In this document: positions 1 through 8,439 of the stretch, piece by piece
How the letters are laid out: each line of letters starts with the position of its first letter
Position numbering within the stretch: position 1 is the stretch's first letter
NCBI GenBank assembly: GCA_036641735.1
Contig: JAVWEG010000019.1
Coordinates: 1 to 31,754 of the forward strand
DNA from: JAGPHI01 sp036641735
Lineage (GTDB): Bacteria > Bacillota > Clostridia > Oscillospirales > Ruminococcaceae
DNA length: 31,754 bases
Reading direction: 5' to 3'
The notes under the pieces: generated by a model
Databases searched by the model: none
Seen by the model: the letters and a program-made list of their open reading frames with translations, nothing else
What the model was told of the DNA's origin: nothing
Program-made: the position numbers and the translations under genes

Positions 1-24
1 TAATTAAATGATAGGGGTATATAA

Positions 25-2694
25 ATGGAATGGATGGGTTTAAACGAGCTAAGAGAAACATTTCTTTCGTTTTTCGAAAGTAAGGAACATATGCGTATTG
101 GCTCTTTTCCACTAGTGCCAAACGGAGATAACAGCTTGCTTTTGATAAATTCCGGTATGGCACCAATGAAAAAATGGTTTTTAGGGCAAGAGGAGCCGCC
201 GTCTCATCGTGTAACTACTTGCCAAAAATGTATTCGCACACCTGATATTGAGCGCGTAGGAATTACTGCGCGTCACGGTACGTTTTTTGAGATGCTTGGC
301 AATTTTAGCTTTCAAAATTATTTTAAGCCGGAAGCTACCGCTTGGGCTTGGGAATTTTTTACGGAAGTGCTGAAAATACCTGCGGATAAATTATATATTT
401 CGGTGTATGAAGAAGACGATGAAGCGTATGATATTTGGACAAAAGATGTAGGAATTGATCCTTCTCATATGGTACGTTTTGGCAAGGAAGATAATTTTTG
501 GGAACACGGGTCAGGGCCTTGCGGGCCATGCAGTGAAATTTATTTTGACCGTGGAGAAGCATTTGGCTGCGGCAAAGCTGATTGCAAAGTAGGGTGTGAC
601 TGCGATAGATATATGGAAGTATGGAATTTGGTGTTTAGCCAGTATAATTCCGATGGAAAAGGCAAATATGAGCTTATGGAACATCCTAATATTGATACAG
701 GTATGGGACTTGAGCGTTTAGCTTGCGTATTACAAGGGGTAGATAACCTTTTTGAAGTGGATACCGTACACAATATTTTAAAGCACGTAGAAACCATTAC
801 AGGCAAAACATATGGAGAAGATCATAAGACAGATATTTCTATACGTGTGATTACCGACCATATCCGTTCTACCGTATTTATGATTGGCGATGGAATAATT
901 CCGTCTAATGAAGGCAGGGGATATGTGCTGCGTCGTTTGTTGCGCAGAGCGGCACGTCACGGACGTATGCTTGGCGTGTCACATACATTTTTAGCAGAAT
1001 TATGTACAACAGTTATTAAGGAAAATGGCGGAGCATATCCGGAACTCGCCGAGCATCAAGATTATATTATCAAAACAGTGTCTGCGGAAGAAGAACGCTT
1101 TTCACGTACAATAGATCAAGGATTAAATATTCTTAATAATTTGGTGGATACTATAGAAAAAGCTGCTGCGGCAGGCAAAAAACGTATAATATCAGGTGTA
1201 GATGCTTTCAAATTAAATGATACTTTTGGTTTTCCACTAGACCTTACCAAAGAGATTGCTGCAGAGGCAGGTATAGAAGTAGATGAAGAAAACTTTAAAA
1301 CTGAAATGCTTAAACAGCGTGAAAAAGCACGTAAAGATAGACAAAGTCGCGATATTTCGGGCTGGACGGCAGATTTGTTTACGGATCTTGAGGCAAAAGC
1401 CACTGAATTTGTAGGATATGATGTTCTTGAAAGTGATGCTAAGGTTTTGGCATTATCAGATGGTGAAGAGCTAATGCAAGCAATTGCTACAGATGACGGT
1501 GAAAAGGATTGCGTTTTGGTAGTGCTTAACTGTACACCATTTTATGCTGAAAGCGGCGGACAAATAGCAGATGTGGGTACTATACTAACTGTAAACGGGG
1601 CAAAACTACTTGTTAATGCGTGCAAAAAGACGCCTAAAGGATATTTTGTACATTCTTGTACATTGCAAAACGGCATAATAAATGTGGGCGATAGCGTGGT
1701 AGCTTGTGTTGATAAAGATGTTCGAAGAGCAATTATGCGCAATCATACAGCTGCGCATTTATTGCAAAAAGCTTTGCGCGAGGTGTTGGGATTACACGTA
1801 CATCAAGCAGGTTCTTATGTAGACAGTGAAAGAGTTAGATTTGACTTTACACATTTTAGCGCAGTAAGTGCGGAAGAACTAAAACAAGTAGAGTATATTG
1901 TTAACGAAAAAATATTTGAGTCATTACCGGTAACGATTAAAGAAATACCTATCAAAGAAGCCAAAGATATGGGTGCTATGGCACTATTTGGTGAAAAATA
2001 TGGTGAAATAGTACGCGTAGTAGATGTAAGTGGATTTTCTACAGAGTTTTGCGGCGGTACACACGTGTCTAATTCTTCACAACTTGGCTGTTTCAAGATA
2101 TTATCAGAATCCTCTGTGGCGGCAGGTATTCGCAGAATAGAAGGCACTACAGGATTTGGTGTGTTGCAGCTTTTGAACGAAAAAGAAAATATGCTGCAAG
2201 AAGTTGGCAAAAGCTTAAAAGTAAACAATTTGCACGATATACCATTGCGTGCGGCATCTATAGTTACAGAGCTTAAAAGTGTACAGCACGAGCTTGAAAG
2301 TATAAAAGATAAAATGACAAATGATAAGCTTGATGGATTAGTAAAAGATGCTAAAATGGTAGGCGATTTGAGAATTTTCACATTGTTTATATCGGGTACC
2401 AGTACAGATACTTTGCGCAAAATGTGTGAGCGATTTAAAGAAATGGCACCTCGTGGTGTAGCTGCTATAGTAGGAGAGGCTGACGGTAAAAACACGCTTG
2501 CTGTTTATTGTAGCGCACTTGCGCAAGAAAAAGGATTATCGGCAGGTACACTTGTAAAGCAAATAGCGGCTATAGCAGGAGGCTCAGGCGGCGGAAAAGC
2601 AGATATTGCAATGGCAGGTATTAAAGATGCCACTAAGATAGATGAGGCATTGAGTGCAGTATACGAAATTGTAAAAAAATCTGTAAAAGAGTAA
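25..2694 (+). CDS. alaS: Alanyl-tRNA synthetase
   Basis: Charges tRNA-Ala with alanine in the cytoplasm and edits mischarged Ser/Gly. At 889 aa it has the full family length. The N-terminus (MEWMGLNELRETFLSFF) is the usual start of the class II catalytic core. The second half carries the editing-domain zinc motifs HTAAH (near residue 574) and CGGTH (near residue 676), and the C-terminal domain ends in a glycine-rich GGSGGGK motif. The ATG at 25 is preceded by an AGGGG ribosome binding site with about 7 bases of spacing. It is the first visible gene of a plus-strand operon running to 7320. The promoter is outside the window or in the first 24 bases, where I see none. Confidence 0.98.
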   Translation: MEWMGLNELRETFLSFFESKEHMRIGSFPLVPNGDNSLLLINSGMAPMKKWFLGQEEPPSHRVTTCQKCIRTPDIERVGITARHGTFFEMLGNFSFQNYFKPEATAWAWEFFTEVLKIPADKLYISVYEEDDEAYDIWTKDVGIDPSHMVRFGKEDNFWEHGSGPCGPCSEIYFDRGEAFGCGKADCKVGCDCDRYMEVWNLVFSQYNSDGKGKYELMEHPNIDTGMGLERLACVLQGVDNLFEVDTVHNILKHVETITGKTYGEDHKTDISIRVITDHIRSTVFMIGDGIIPSNEGRGYVLRRLLRRAARHGRMLGVSHTFLAELCTTVIKENGGAYPELAEHQDYIIKTVSAEEERFSRTIDQGLNILNNLVDTIEKAAAAGKKRIISGVDAFKLNDTFGFPLDLTKEIAAEAGIEVDEENFKTEMLKQREKARKDRQSRDISGWTADLFTDLEAKATEFVGYDVLESDAKVLALSDGEELMQAIATDDGEKDCVLVVLNCTPFYAESGGQIADVGTILTVNGAKLLVNACKKTPKGYFVHSCTLQNGIINVGDSVVACVDKDVRRAIMRNHTAAHLLQKALREVLGLHVHQAGSYVDSERVRFDFTHFSAVSAEELKQVEYIVNEKIFESLPVTIKEIPIKEAKDMGAMALFGEKYGEIVRVVDVSGFSTEFCGGTHVSNSSQLGCFKILSESSVAAGIRRIEGTTGFGVLQLLNEKENMLQEVGKSLKVNNLHDIPLRAASIVTELKSVQHELESIKDKMTNDKLDGLVKDAKMVGDLRIFTLFISGTSTDTLRKMCERFKEMAPRGVAAIVGEADGKNTLAVYCSALAQEKGLSAGTLVKQIAAIAGGSGGGKADIAMAGIKDATKIDEALSAVYEIVKKSVKE

Positions 2695-2725
2695 CTAATA
2701 CTATACAAATCGAAAGGAACAGCTT

Positions 2726-3064
2726 ATGGATTGCTTATTTTGCAAGATGGTAAATGGTGAAATTGAAACAAAAAAGCTTTATGAGGACGATACTGTATTA
2801 GCATTTTATGATATTGATCCTCAAGCTCCAATACATTTTCTGGTTATTCCAAAAGAGCATATTTCTTCACCGTCACAGCTTACGGAAGCAAACTCGCAGC
2901 TTATAGGACACATTTTTGCTGTAATAGCAAAACTTGCGCTTCAGCTTGGGCTAGATGATGGCTATAGAGTAGTAACTAATAGCGGCAAAGATGCAGGGCA
3001 AAGCGTAGGTCATTTACATTTTCATATTTTAGCTAAACGTAGTTTATCGTGGCCTCCGGGCTAG
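2726..3064 (+). CDS. HIT family hydrolase (HinT-like)
   Basis: A 112-aa histidine-triad protein, the usual HinT size. The family hydrolyses phosphoramidates such as AMP-lysine or AMP-alanine. The N-terminal CLFCKMVNGEI motif and the C-terminal GHLHFHIL triad followed by SLSWPPG are diagnostic. The CxxC at the N-terminus suggests a bound zinc, as in many Gram-positive HinT proteins. It starts 31 bases after alaS behind an AAAGGAAC site. A link between an aminoacyl-AMP hydrolase and alaS is plausible but inferred from adjacency only. Confidence 0.93.
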   Translation: MDCLFCKMVNGEIETKKLYEDDTVLAFYDIDPQAPIHFLVIPKEHISSPSQLTEANSQLIGHIFAVIAKLALQLGLDDGYRVVTNSGKDAGQSVGHLHFHILAKRSLSWPPG

Positions 3065-3088
3065 TAATTTATTATAAGGAGTATTGTT

Positions 3089-3628
3089 ATGAATGAAATT
3101 TATACTTTAGAAGTTGCAGGACTTACAAGAGAATTACCTATATGTAAAGTTAACGACAATATGGATATCGCGGCATTTGTTATGTTTAGCGATGTAGAGC
3201 TTACTGTTGCGTGTGCAACAGAATTGCTTAAAAAAGTGCCTGAATTTGACATTATTGTTACGGCTGAAGCTAAAGGAATACCACTGGCATACGAGATGAG
3301 TCGTCAGAGTGGCAAAAAATATATACCGGCGCGCAAAGGCGTAAAACTGTATATGAAAAATCCTGTTATTGTAGAGGATAAATCTATTACAACAGATGCA
3401 GTTCAGCGTTTGGTAATAGACCAAAAAGACTTAGATATGATGAAAAACAAAAAAATACTCATTGTTGATGATGTTATCAGTACAGGTGGCTCTTTACTTG
3501 CGCTTGAAGCTCTTGTAAACAAGAGTGAGGGGCATATTGTAGCACGTGCGGCTGTGCTTGCCGAAGGCGATGCAGCTGAGCGAGCTGACATAGTGTTTTT
3601 ATCTCCGCTTCCGCTTTTCTTCCATTAA
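3089..3628 (+). CDS. Phosphoribosyltransferase family protein (Apt-like)
   Basis: A 179-aa type I phosphoribosyltransferase. The PRPP-binding loop is ILIVDDVISTGGSL (near residues 124-137). An upstream TAEAKGIPLAYEMS stretch resembles the adenine phosphoribosyltransferase core, as does the ARKGVKLYM segment. It probably transfers PRPP to a purine base, or is a PRTase-fold regulator of the PurR/Xpt type without the DNA-binding domain. It has a strong AAGGAG site before the ATG. Its TAA stop shares one base with the comEC ATG (TAATG), suggesting translational coupling. Substrate is not determined by sequence alone. Confidence 0.85.
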   Translation: MNEIYTLEVAGLTRELPICKVNDNMDIAAFVMFSDVELTVACATELLKKVPEFDIIVTAEAKGIPLAYEMSRQSGKKYIPARKGVKLYMKNPVIVEDKSITTDAVQRLVIDQKDLDMMKNKKILIVDDVISTGGSLLALEALVNKSEGHIVARAAVLAEGDAAERADIVFLSPLPLFFH

Positions 3629-5721
3629 TGAGACGAGCGCTTGCTTTTTATGGAGTTGTGTATTTTATTACACAACTGATAGCTGTATTGCTACCGCCAG
3701 CGACATTTTTGCCGTTAGCGGTAGCTTTTGCTTTACTGTTTTTAGTAGCACTTTTCAGTACTGATAATGGCAAAACACATATTCATATAGTGTCATTACT
3801 ATGTGTAGTATCTGTAGCTTTGCTATTGCGGAGTGGATACTATATATTTAAAATTAATCCTATTAAATCGCTTGCAGGTGAAACACATTCTATAGAATGT
3901 ACAGTGCGTGAAGCTATTCCACTTTACACTGAACACTATAAAGCTGTTGTTCGTGTGGAAAAGATTGGCGATAAAGATTTATACACTACATTTTTAGCAA
4001 ATTTAGACGATATAGAGTTAATTTCAAACGGAGACAAACTACGCTTAACTGTGAAGTTTAATGATGCTAACGGCATTAAAACATTATACAATTACTCAAA
4101 AAACGTGTTTATAGAGGCAGAAGCTGTAAGTGAATTTGAACTTTTAGGCAAATCTCAAGATTTAGTAACAAGTTTTAAAACACTGCAAAATAAATTATCC
4201 AATAATATAACGAATGTTATACAAGGCGAAAATGGCTATATAGCAGCAGCTATGTCTGTAGGAGATAAGGCAAAATTGTCTTCATTAACCAAATATCAAT
4301 TCAGGTGTGCAGGCATATCCCATATGCTTGTAGTATCAGGAATGCACCTTGCCACAATAGGAGGTTTAGCTTTTTATCTTGGAGAGAAATTATTTGCATC
4401 TCGCAAAATAGGAGCTGTTTTAGGAATTGTTATTACAGTATCTTTTATGTTGCTCACGGGTATTACGCCATCTGTAGTACGCGCTGGGATAGCCTTATTG
4501 GTACTTTACTTTGGCATATTATTATCTAGAATACCCGATACGCTTACTTCACTTGGGTTTGCTGCATTGATTTTATGCGTTCAAAATCCGTTTGCCGCTA
4601 TCGATTTGGGAATGTTGTTGTCATTTGCTGCTACACTTGGTGTTTTATTGGCAAATTATTTTACTAAACATTATTGTAAAAAGGAATTTGTTGTTAAACA
4701 TCACTTGATTTTCAAATTATTTAGCGCCATTTGTGTGCCAATAGGTGCATCTATAGCTACATTGCCAATATTAGTTGGCTTTGGTGGAGCAGTTTCAATT
4801 TTGTCTGTGATTTTTAATCTTATAGCAGTTCCGCTTTTGCCAATTATAGCTTTATCCGCATTTTGCATAGCTTTTTTAGCAAATATTACTTGGCTATATC
4901 CGATTGTAATTCTGCTTAAATTTATCTGTTCAGCGGCTATTGCAATTGTTGTTTGGCTAACACAAAAAGCACAATCCATTCCATTCAATTTAGTATATAT
5001 TAGCGGAATTGGTACATTTTTTTGTATATTGGCATTATACATACTAGTATTTTTTGCATTTCGTTATAAAATAAAATTTGCTACTATATATTTAACTCTC
5101 TTTTTGATATCTTGTTTGGTTTTTGAAATAGCAATAAGTAAGGATATTGTGAGTATAGAGCCTGCAATAATCAGCGGAAATCCGGCGGTTACAATATATA
5201 AAAACGGTAAAGCGGCAGTAATTTATTCTGCATCGGTAAAAGCTTCAAATTTACTTTATAATTCTATGCTGAAACATAATATCAGTAATGCAGAATGTGT
5301 AATAAATTTAAGGCGCAGTGAGCAAGATGATACTTCAAATGATGTATTTGGCGCTAAAATATGTTATAATGTTGAGCAAAGTGTATTAAACAATACTATA
5401 ATCAAAGTGTTTGACGATGTATTAGTTTACATAAAAAGGCAAAATGGTGGTATTACAGCTTGTATAGATGTGGCAGGATATAAAGTGGAGCTATCTAGCG
5501 GAAAATTAGATTATAGTGAGTACGCACCTGTAGATGTGTGTATAGCAGGCAAAAATGAACCTGTGAATTTAGATGCTAAATATTATTTTTGTGATGATAA
5601 AATGCCTAAATGGCTTGATAAAAGTGATGATAAAAGGTATAAGCTATTATCGGTCTATAGTATTGATATAAGACCTAATAAAGCAGTAAGGATGTGTCAT
5701 AATTTTTATGGTTATGAATGA
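3628..5721 (+). CDS. comEC: ComEC/Rec2-type competence channel protein
   Basis: A 697-aa integral membrane protein. Several N-terminal membrane segments are followed by a soluble OB-like DUF4131 region (about 85-190). The Competence domain (about 220-480) is marked by HMLVVSGMHLATIGG and many hydrophobic helices. The family moves single-stranded DNA across the membrane during transformation. The last ~190 residues occupy the place of the usual metallo-beta-lactamase-like domain, but I see no HxHxDH motif there, so this domain looks degenerate. It overlaps the PRTase stop by 1 base and the holA start by 14 bases. No strong ribosome binding site precedes the ATG, so it probably depends on coupling. 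No other competence genes are in the window. Confidence 0.88.
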   Translation: MRRALAFYGVVYFITQLIAVLLPPATFLPLAVAFALLFLVALFSTDNGKTHIHIVSLLCVVSVALLLRSGYYIFKINPIKSLAGETHSIECTVREAIPLYTEHYKAVVRVEKIGDKDLYTTFLANLDDIELISNGDKLRLTVKFNDANGIKTLYNYSKNVFIEAEAVSEFELLGKSQDLVTSFKTLQNKLSNNITNVIQGENGYIAAAMSVGDKAKLSSLTKYQFRCAGISHMLVVSGMHLATIGGLAFYLGEKLFASRKIGAVLGIVITVSFMLLTGITPSVVRAGIALLVLYFGILLSRIPDTLTSLGFAALILCVQNPFAAIDLGMLLSFAATLGVLLANYFTKHYCKKEFVVKHHLIFKLFSAICVPIGASIATLPILVGFGGAVSILSVIFNLIAVPLLPIIALSAFCIAFLANITWLYPIVILLKFICSAAIAIVVWLTQKAQSIPFNLVYISGIGTFFCILALYILVFFAFRYKIKFATIYLTLFLISCLVFEIAISKDIVSIEPAIISGNPAVTIYKNGKAAVIYSASVKASNLLYNSMLKHNISNAECVINLRRSEQDDTSNDVFGAKICYNVEQSVLNNTIIKVFDDVLVYIKRQNGGITACIDVAGYKVELSSGKLDYSEYAPVDVCIAGKNEPVNLDAKYYFCDDKMPKWLDKSDDKRYKLLSVYSIDIRPNKAVRMCHNFYGYE

Positions 5722-6739
5722 GATGAAACTAAAAAAAGCATTAGACAAGATCGAAATATACTCGGTGTTTTATTTATATTCTTGTGATGAATATTTAGTG
5801 CAAAGCTATGGCGACAGAATAGTGGCGCTATTGAGCAAAAACAATGATGCAGAAATAACAAAATTAGATGGTCCCTGTGCTGATGTGGAAGAAGCAGTAA
5901 GTGCGACAGGAGCTATTTCATTATTTGGTACAAAACGTATTGTTTATTTATCTATGATAGAGCTTTCTGCAATGTCTGATAAAGATGTGGATGCAATTGC
6001 TGATTTGTGTGCTTCGCTTGAAAATGCAGTCGTTGTTATTACTACTCTGTTTAGAGATGATAAGGCTAAAACTACGAAAAAAGCAAAATTATTAATATCA
6101 GCAGCCGAAAAATATGGGATAGCCGCTGACCTTGTTAAACCTTCGAATCAGGAAACAAAGCAATTTGCAATAGACACTGCGCAAGCATTGAATACCAAAA
6201 TAACTGATCGTGTTGCATCAAAACTAGTGGAACGCTGTGGGCAGGATTATTATGTGCTTAAAAATGAAATAAGCAAATTGGCTGCAATTACTGCATATTC
6301 GGAAATAACAGAAGAAACAATTTTAGATAGTGGTACTCTAAATATTGAAGCAGATGTATTTGAACTGGTACGATTAATATCCGGAAATAACAAAGCTATA
6401 TGTTTTCACAAATTAGATGCTTTGCTTCAGCTGCAAAATGATCCTATCGCTATTACAGGGGCGCTTTCGGGAAGCTTTATAGATATGTACAGAATGAAAT
6501 GCGCCGAAAAAAATAAAAAAAATTATACACAAGTGCATAAAGATTTTGCATATAAAGGCAGTGATTATCGTTTGCGTAAAGCAGGGGAGACAGCTTGTAA
6601 ATATTCAAAGGCACAATTGAACAAGATAATAGAAATACTGTTGAATTTGGATTTAAAACTAAAATCTTCGGCGGTGGATAATATAATTTTATTGCAAACT
6701 GCATTGGGTGAAATAATTGAATGTGGTGCTAGACGATGA
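5708..6739 (+). CDS. holA: DNA polymerase III delta subunit
   Basis: A 343-aa protein matching the HolA/YqeN family, the clamp-loader subunit that opens the beta clamp. Visible features are the N-terminal YSVFYLYSCDEYLVQSYGDRIV region, the middle LVERCGQDYYVLKNEISKLAA segment typical of the family, and the C-terminal helical domain with LKSSAVDNIILLQTAL. The first ATG (5708) lies 14 bases inside comEC, with a poorly spaced AAGGATG upstream. ATGs at 5714 and 5723 are also possible. The comEC-holA order is common in Bacillota. It overlaps the next gene by ATGA. Confidence 0.92.
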   Translation: MVMNEMKLKKALDKIEIYSVFYLYSCDEYLVQSYGDRIVALLSKNNDAEITKLDGPCADVEEAVSATGAISLFGTKRIVYLSMIELSAMSDKDVDAIADLCASLENAVVVITTLFRDDKAKTTKKAKLLISAAEKYGIAADLVKPSNQETKQFAIDTAQALNTKITDRVASKLVERCGQDYYVLKNEISKLAAITAYSEITEETILDSGTLNIEADVFELVRLISGNNKAICFHKLDALLQLQNDPIAITGALSGSFIDMYRMKCAEKNKKNYTQVHKDFAYKGSDYRLRKAGETACKYSKAQLNKIIEILLNLDLKLKSSAVDNIILLQTALGEIIECGARR

Positions 6740-7320
6740 ATAAAATGCGTGTGAGCGAAGTAATTGTGGTAGAAGGTAAATATGATGCTGCCAAGCTTGC
6801 AGATATAGTAGACGGATTAATATTAACAACCGATGGATTTTCTGTTTTTAAAAACAATGAGCTGCGAGAATTGATATTAAAGCTTGGAGCAAAACGTGGT
6901 TTAGTAGTGCTTACAGATTCTGATGCAGCAGGCTTCAAAATAAGAAAATATATTAATGATTTTGCGCAAAATATAACAGTGAAAAATGCTTATGTACCAT
7001 CATTAAAGGGCAAAGAGAGCCGAAAAGATTTACCTTCTAAAGAAGGCTTGCTTGGGGTGGAGGGCATACCGACTGAATGTATTATAAAGGCTTTAAAAAC
7101 TGCCGGCGTTGGTGAAGAATGTGAAAAAAACGGACGCTCAATAAACTATACTGATTTATTCGAGCTTGGAATTTCAGGTGGAAATAATAGTATGAAAAAG
7201 CGGCAAGCCTTGCTTTCGCAAATAGGCTTGCCGCTAAGATTGTCTAAAAAAGCTTTGTGTCAAGTGCTTTCGTCGCTGTATACTTATGATGAATTTGCGA
7301 AAATTTGCTGTGATTGCTAA
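6736..7320 (+). CDS. rnmV: Ribonuclease M5 family protein (TOPRIM + DUF4093)
   Basis: A 194-aa TOPRIM nuclease, the enzyme that matures 5S rRNA in low-GC Gram-positives. TOPRIM motifs are VVEGKYDAAKL (Glu near residue 13) and VLTDSDAAGFKIR (DxD). The family signature PSKEGLLGVEGIP follows, and the C-terminal DUF4093 half contains NNSMKKRQALLSQIGLPLRL. It overlaps holA by 4 bases and is the last gene of the operon. The stretch encoding KKRQALLSQIGLPL doubles as a strong hairpin that looks like the terminator of the convergent rluA-type gene. Confidence 0.92.
   Translation: MNKMRVSEVIVVEGKYDAAKLADIVDGLILTTDGFSVFKNNELRELILKLGAKRGLVVLTDSDAAGFKIRKYINDFAQNITVKNAYVPSLKGKESRKDLPSKEGLLGVEGIPTECIIKALKTAGVGEECEKNGRSINYTDLFELGISGGNNSMKKRQALLSQIGLPLRLSKKALCQVLSSLYTYDEFAKICCDC
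7195..7234 (-). terminator. Intrinsic terminator for the rluA-type gene, inside rnmV coding sequence
   Basis: Perfect 10-bp arms GCGGCAAGCC (7200-7209) and GGCTTGCCGC (7225-7234). Within the loop TTGC/GCAA can pair around a TTTC loop with a 3-base bulge. Read on the minus strand the stem is followed directly by TTTTT (7199-7195), as in a Rho-independent terminator. It lies about 90 bases beyond the minus-strand stop at 7325, so it can only serve the rluA-type gene. On the plus strand no T-run follows, so it should not stop the operon. Confidence 0.72.
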
Positions 7321-7324
7321 TTTG

Positions 7325-8269
7325 TTAACGCAAAATTTTCTCGGTCATTTGCTCGTAGTACCACGGTTTTTTCGCAACATAACATTCGTTAGATAACGCT
7401 TCTAAACAAGTACCGTCTAAATTAGGGAATGTAATACGATATGCACATAATGCTTGATATCTTAAACGATAAGCGCGGTTAGCTGCATTGTTGCCATATT
7501 TGCTGTCGCCTAGTATGGGGCAGCCAATGCTGGCAAGGTGCGCCCTTATTTGATGCGTGCGCCCTGTAACTAAATTAACGTTTAACAATGCTAAATGTCC
7601 GCTTGTGCATATTGTGCGGTATTCTGTGATAATCTGTTTGCTGTTTTTGCATTGATTGTCACGAATTTGTACGTGACCTTGCTCTTGGTCTTTTATCAAA
7701 TATCCGCTTAACGTGCCGCTGGCAGGCTTTGGAATACCTAAAGTCACGCATACATATTCTTTTTTGATTTTACGTTTTTCAATTAAATCAAGCAGTAAAT
7801 GTTCACTTTCGGCACATTTAGCCAAAATAACCAATCCGGAGGTACCAGTATCCAATCTATGGCATAATCGCGGAGGAAATTCGCAGGTATCAGGTGCATA
7901 TTCACCTTTATTATACAGATATTTATACACTCGGTTAATCAAAGTATCACACTGAACATTCATTTCGTCTTGCGTTACAAGACCTGCGTTTTTTTGGACT
8001 ATAAGTGTATTGCTGTCTTCAAAAACAATGTCTAGCTCATCTTTTGAATTGAGAAAAGGATATTGCGGCTGCTGTACAATTGGAAGATAAAGTTTCACTT
8101 CGTCTCCAAAATCAAGACGCTCTGACAATGCTATTTTTTTTCCATTTACTTTTATCTTGTTTTCACGCAAATATTTATTAAGTTTGCCAAGACTTAATGT
8201 TGGCATTGCGCCAATTATAAAGCTATCCAATCGGGGTTTAGATTTGGTATTTACCGTTAATTGCTCCAT
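7325..8269 (-). CDS. RluA family pseudouridine synthase
   Basis: A 314-aa enzyme that isomerises uridines in 23S rRNA or tRNA. An N-terminal S4 RNA-binding domain (about 10-65; NKYLRENKIKVNGKK) is followed by the catalytic domain with CHRLDTGTSGLV (catalytic Asp near 140) and the conserved TGRTHQIRAHLASIG. The frame is open to a GTG at 8281, but I choose the ATG at 8269 because GAGGT sits 7 bases upstream of it. It is convergent with rnmV, with only 4 bases between stops. RluC or RluD subtype cannot be assigned. Confidence 0.93.
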   Translation of the reverse strand: MEQLTVNTKSKPRLDSFIIGAMPTLSLGKLNKYLRENKIKVNGKKIALSERLDFGDEVKLYLPIVQQPQYPFLNSKDELDIVFEDSNTLIVQKNAGLVTQDEMNVQCDTLINRVYKYLYNKGEYAPDTCEFPPRLCHRLDTGTSGLVILAKCAESEHLLLDLIEKRKIKKEYVCVTLGIPKPASGTLSGYLIKDQEQGHVQIRDNQCKNSKQIITEYRTICTSGHLALLNVNLVTGRTHQIRAHLASIGCPILGDSKYGNNAANRAYRLRYQALCAYRITFPNLDGTCLEALSNECYVAKKPWYYEQMTEKILR

Positions 8270-8298
8270 TTTGTACCTCACATTTTTATTGTAGCATC

Positions 8299-8327
8299 AT
8301 TATACACAAGAAAATGCAATTGTACAA
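8299..8327 (-). promoter_or_regulatory. Promoter of the rluA-type gene
   Basis: On the minus strand: -35 TTGTAC (8327-8322), a 17-base spacer, then a perfect -10 TATAAT (8304-8299). It lies about 30 bases upstream of the chosen ATG and is divergent from the promoter at 8376. Confidence 0.7.
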
Positions 8328-8375
8328 TAATTATTTATACAAAGGGATAAATAACTTAAAAAAAAGTGCTTTATA

Positions 8376-8404
8376 GTGACAAAATTCCTATAAAGTGATA
8401 TAAT
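8376..8404 (+). promoter_or_regulatory. Promoter of the yidC-tagF fusion gene
   Basis: -35 GTGACA (8376-8381), a 17-base spacer and -10 TATAAT (8399-8404). It precedes the GAGGAAG ribosome binding site and the ATG at 8440. The gene therefore has its own transcription start and is not a read-through from the upstream operon. Confidence 0.7.
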
Positions 8405-8439
8405 TTTTTAGATATAATAAAAAGTGAGGAAGAAAACGA

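Noticed and set aside
1815..2495. A 226-codon minus-strand frame opposite alaS
   Set aside because: It is the antisense of a clearly conserved alaS region, Ser/Thr-rich in composition, with no recognisable domain.
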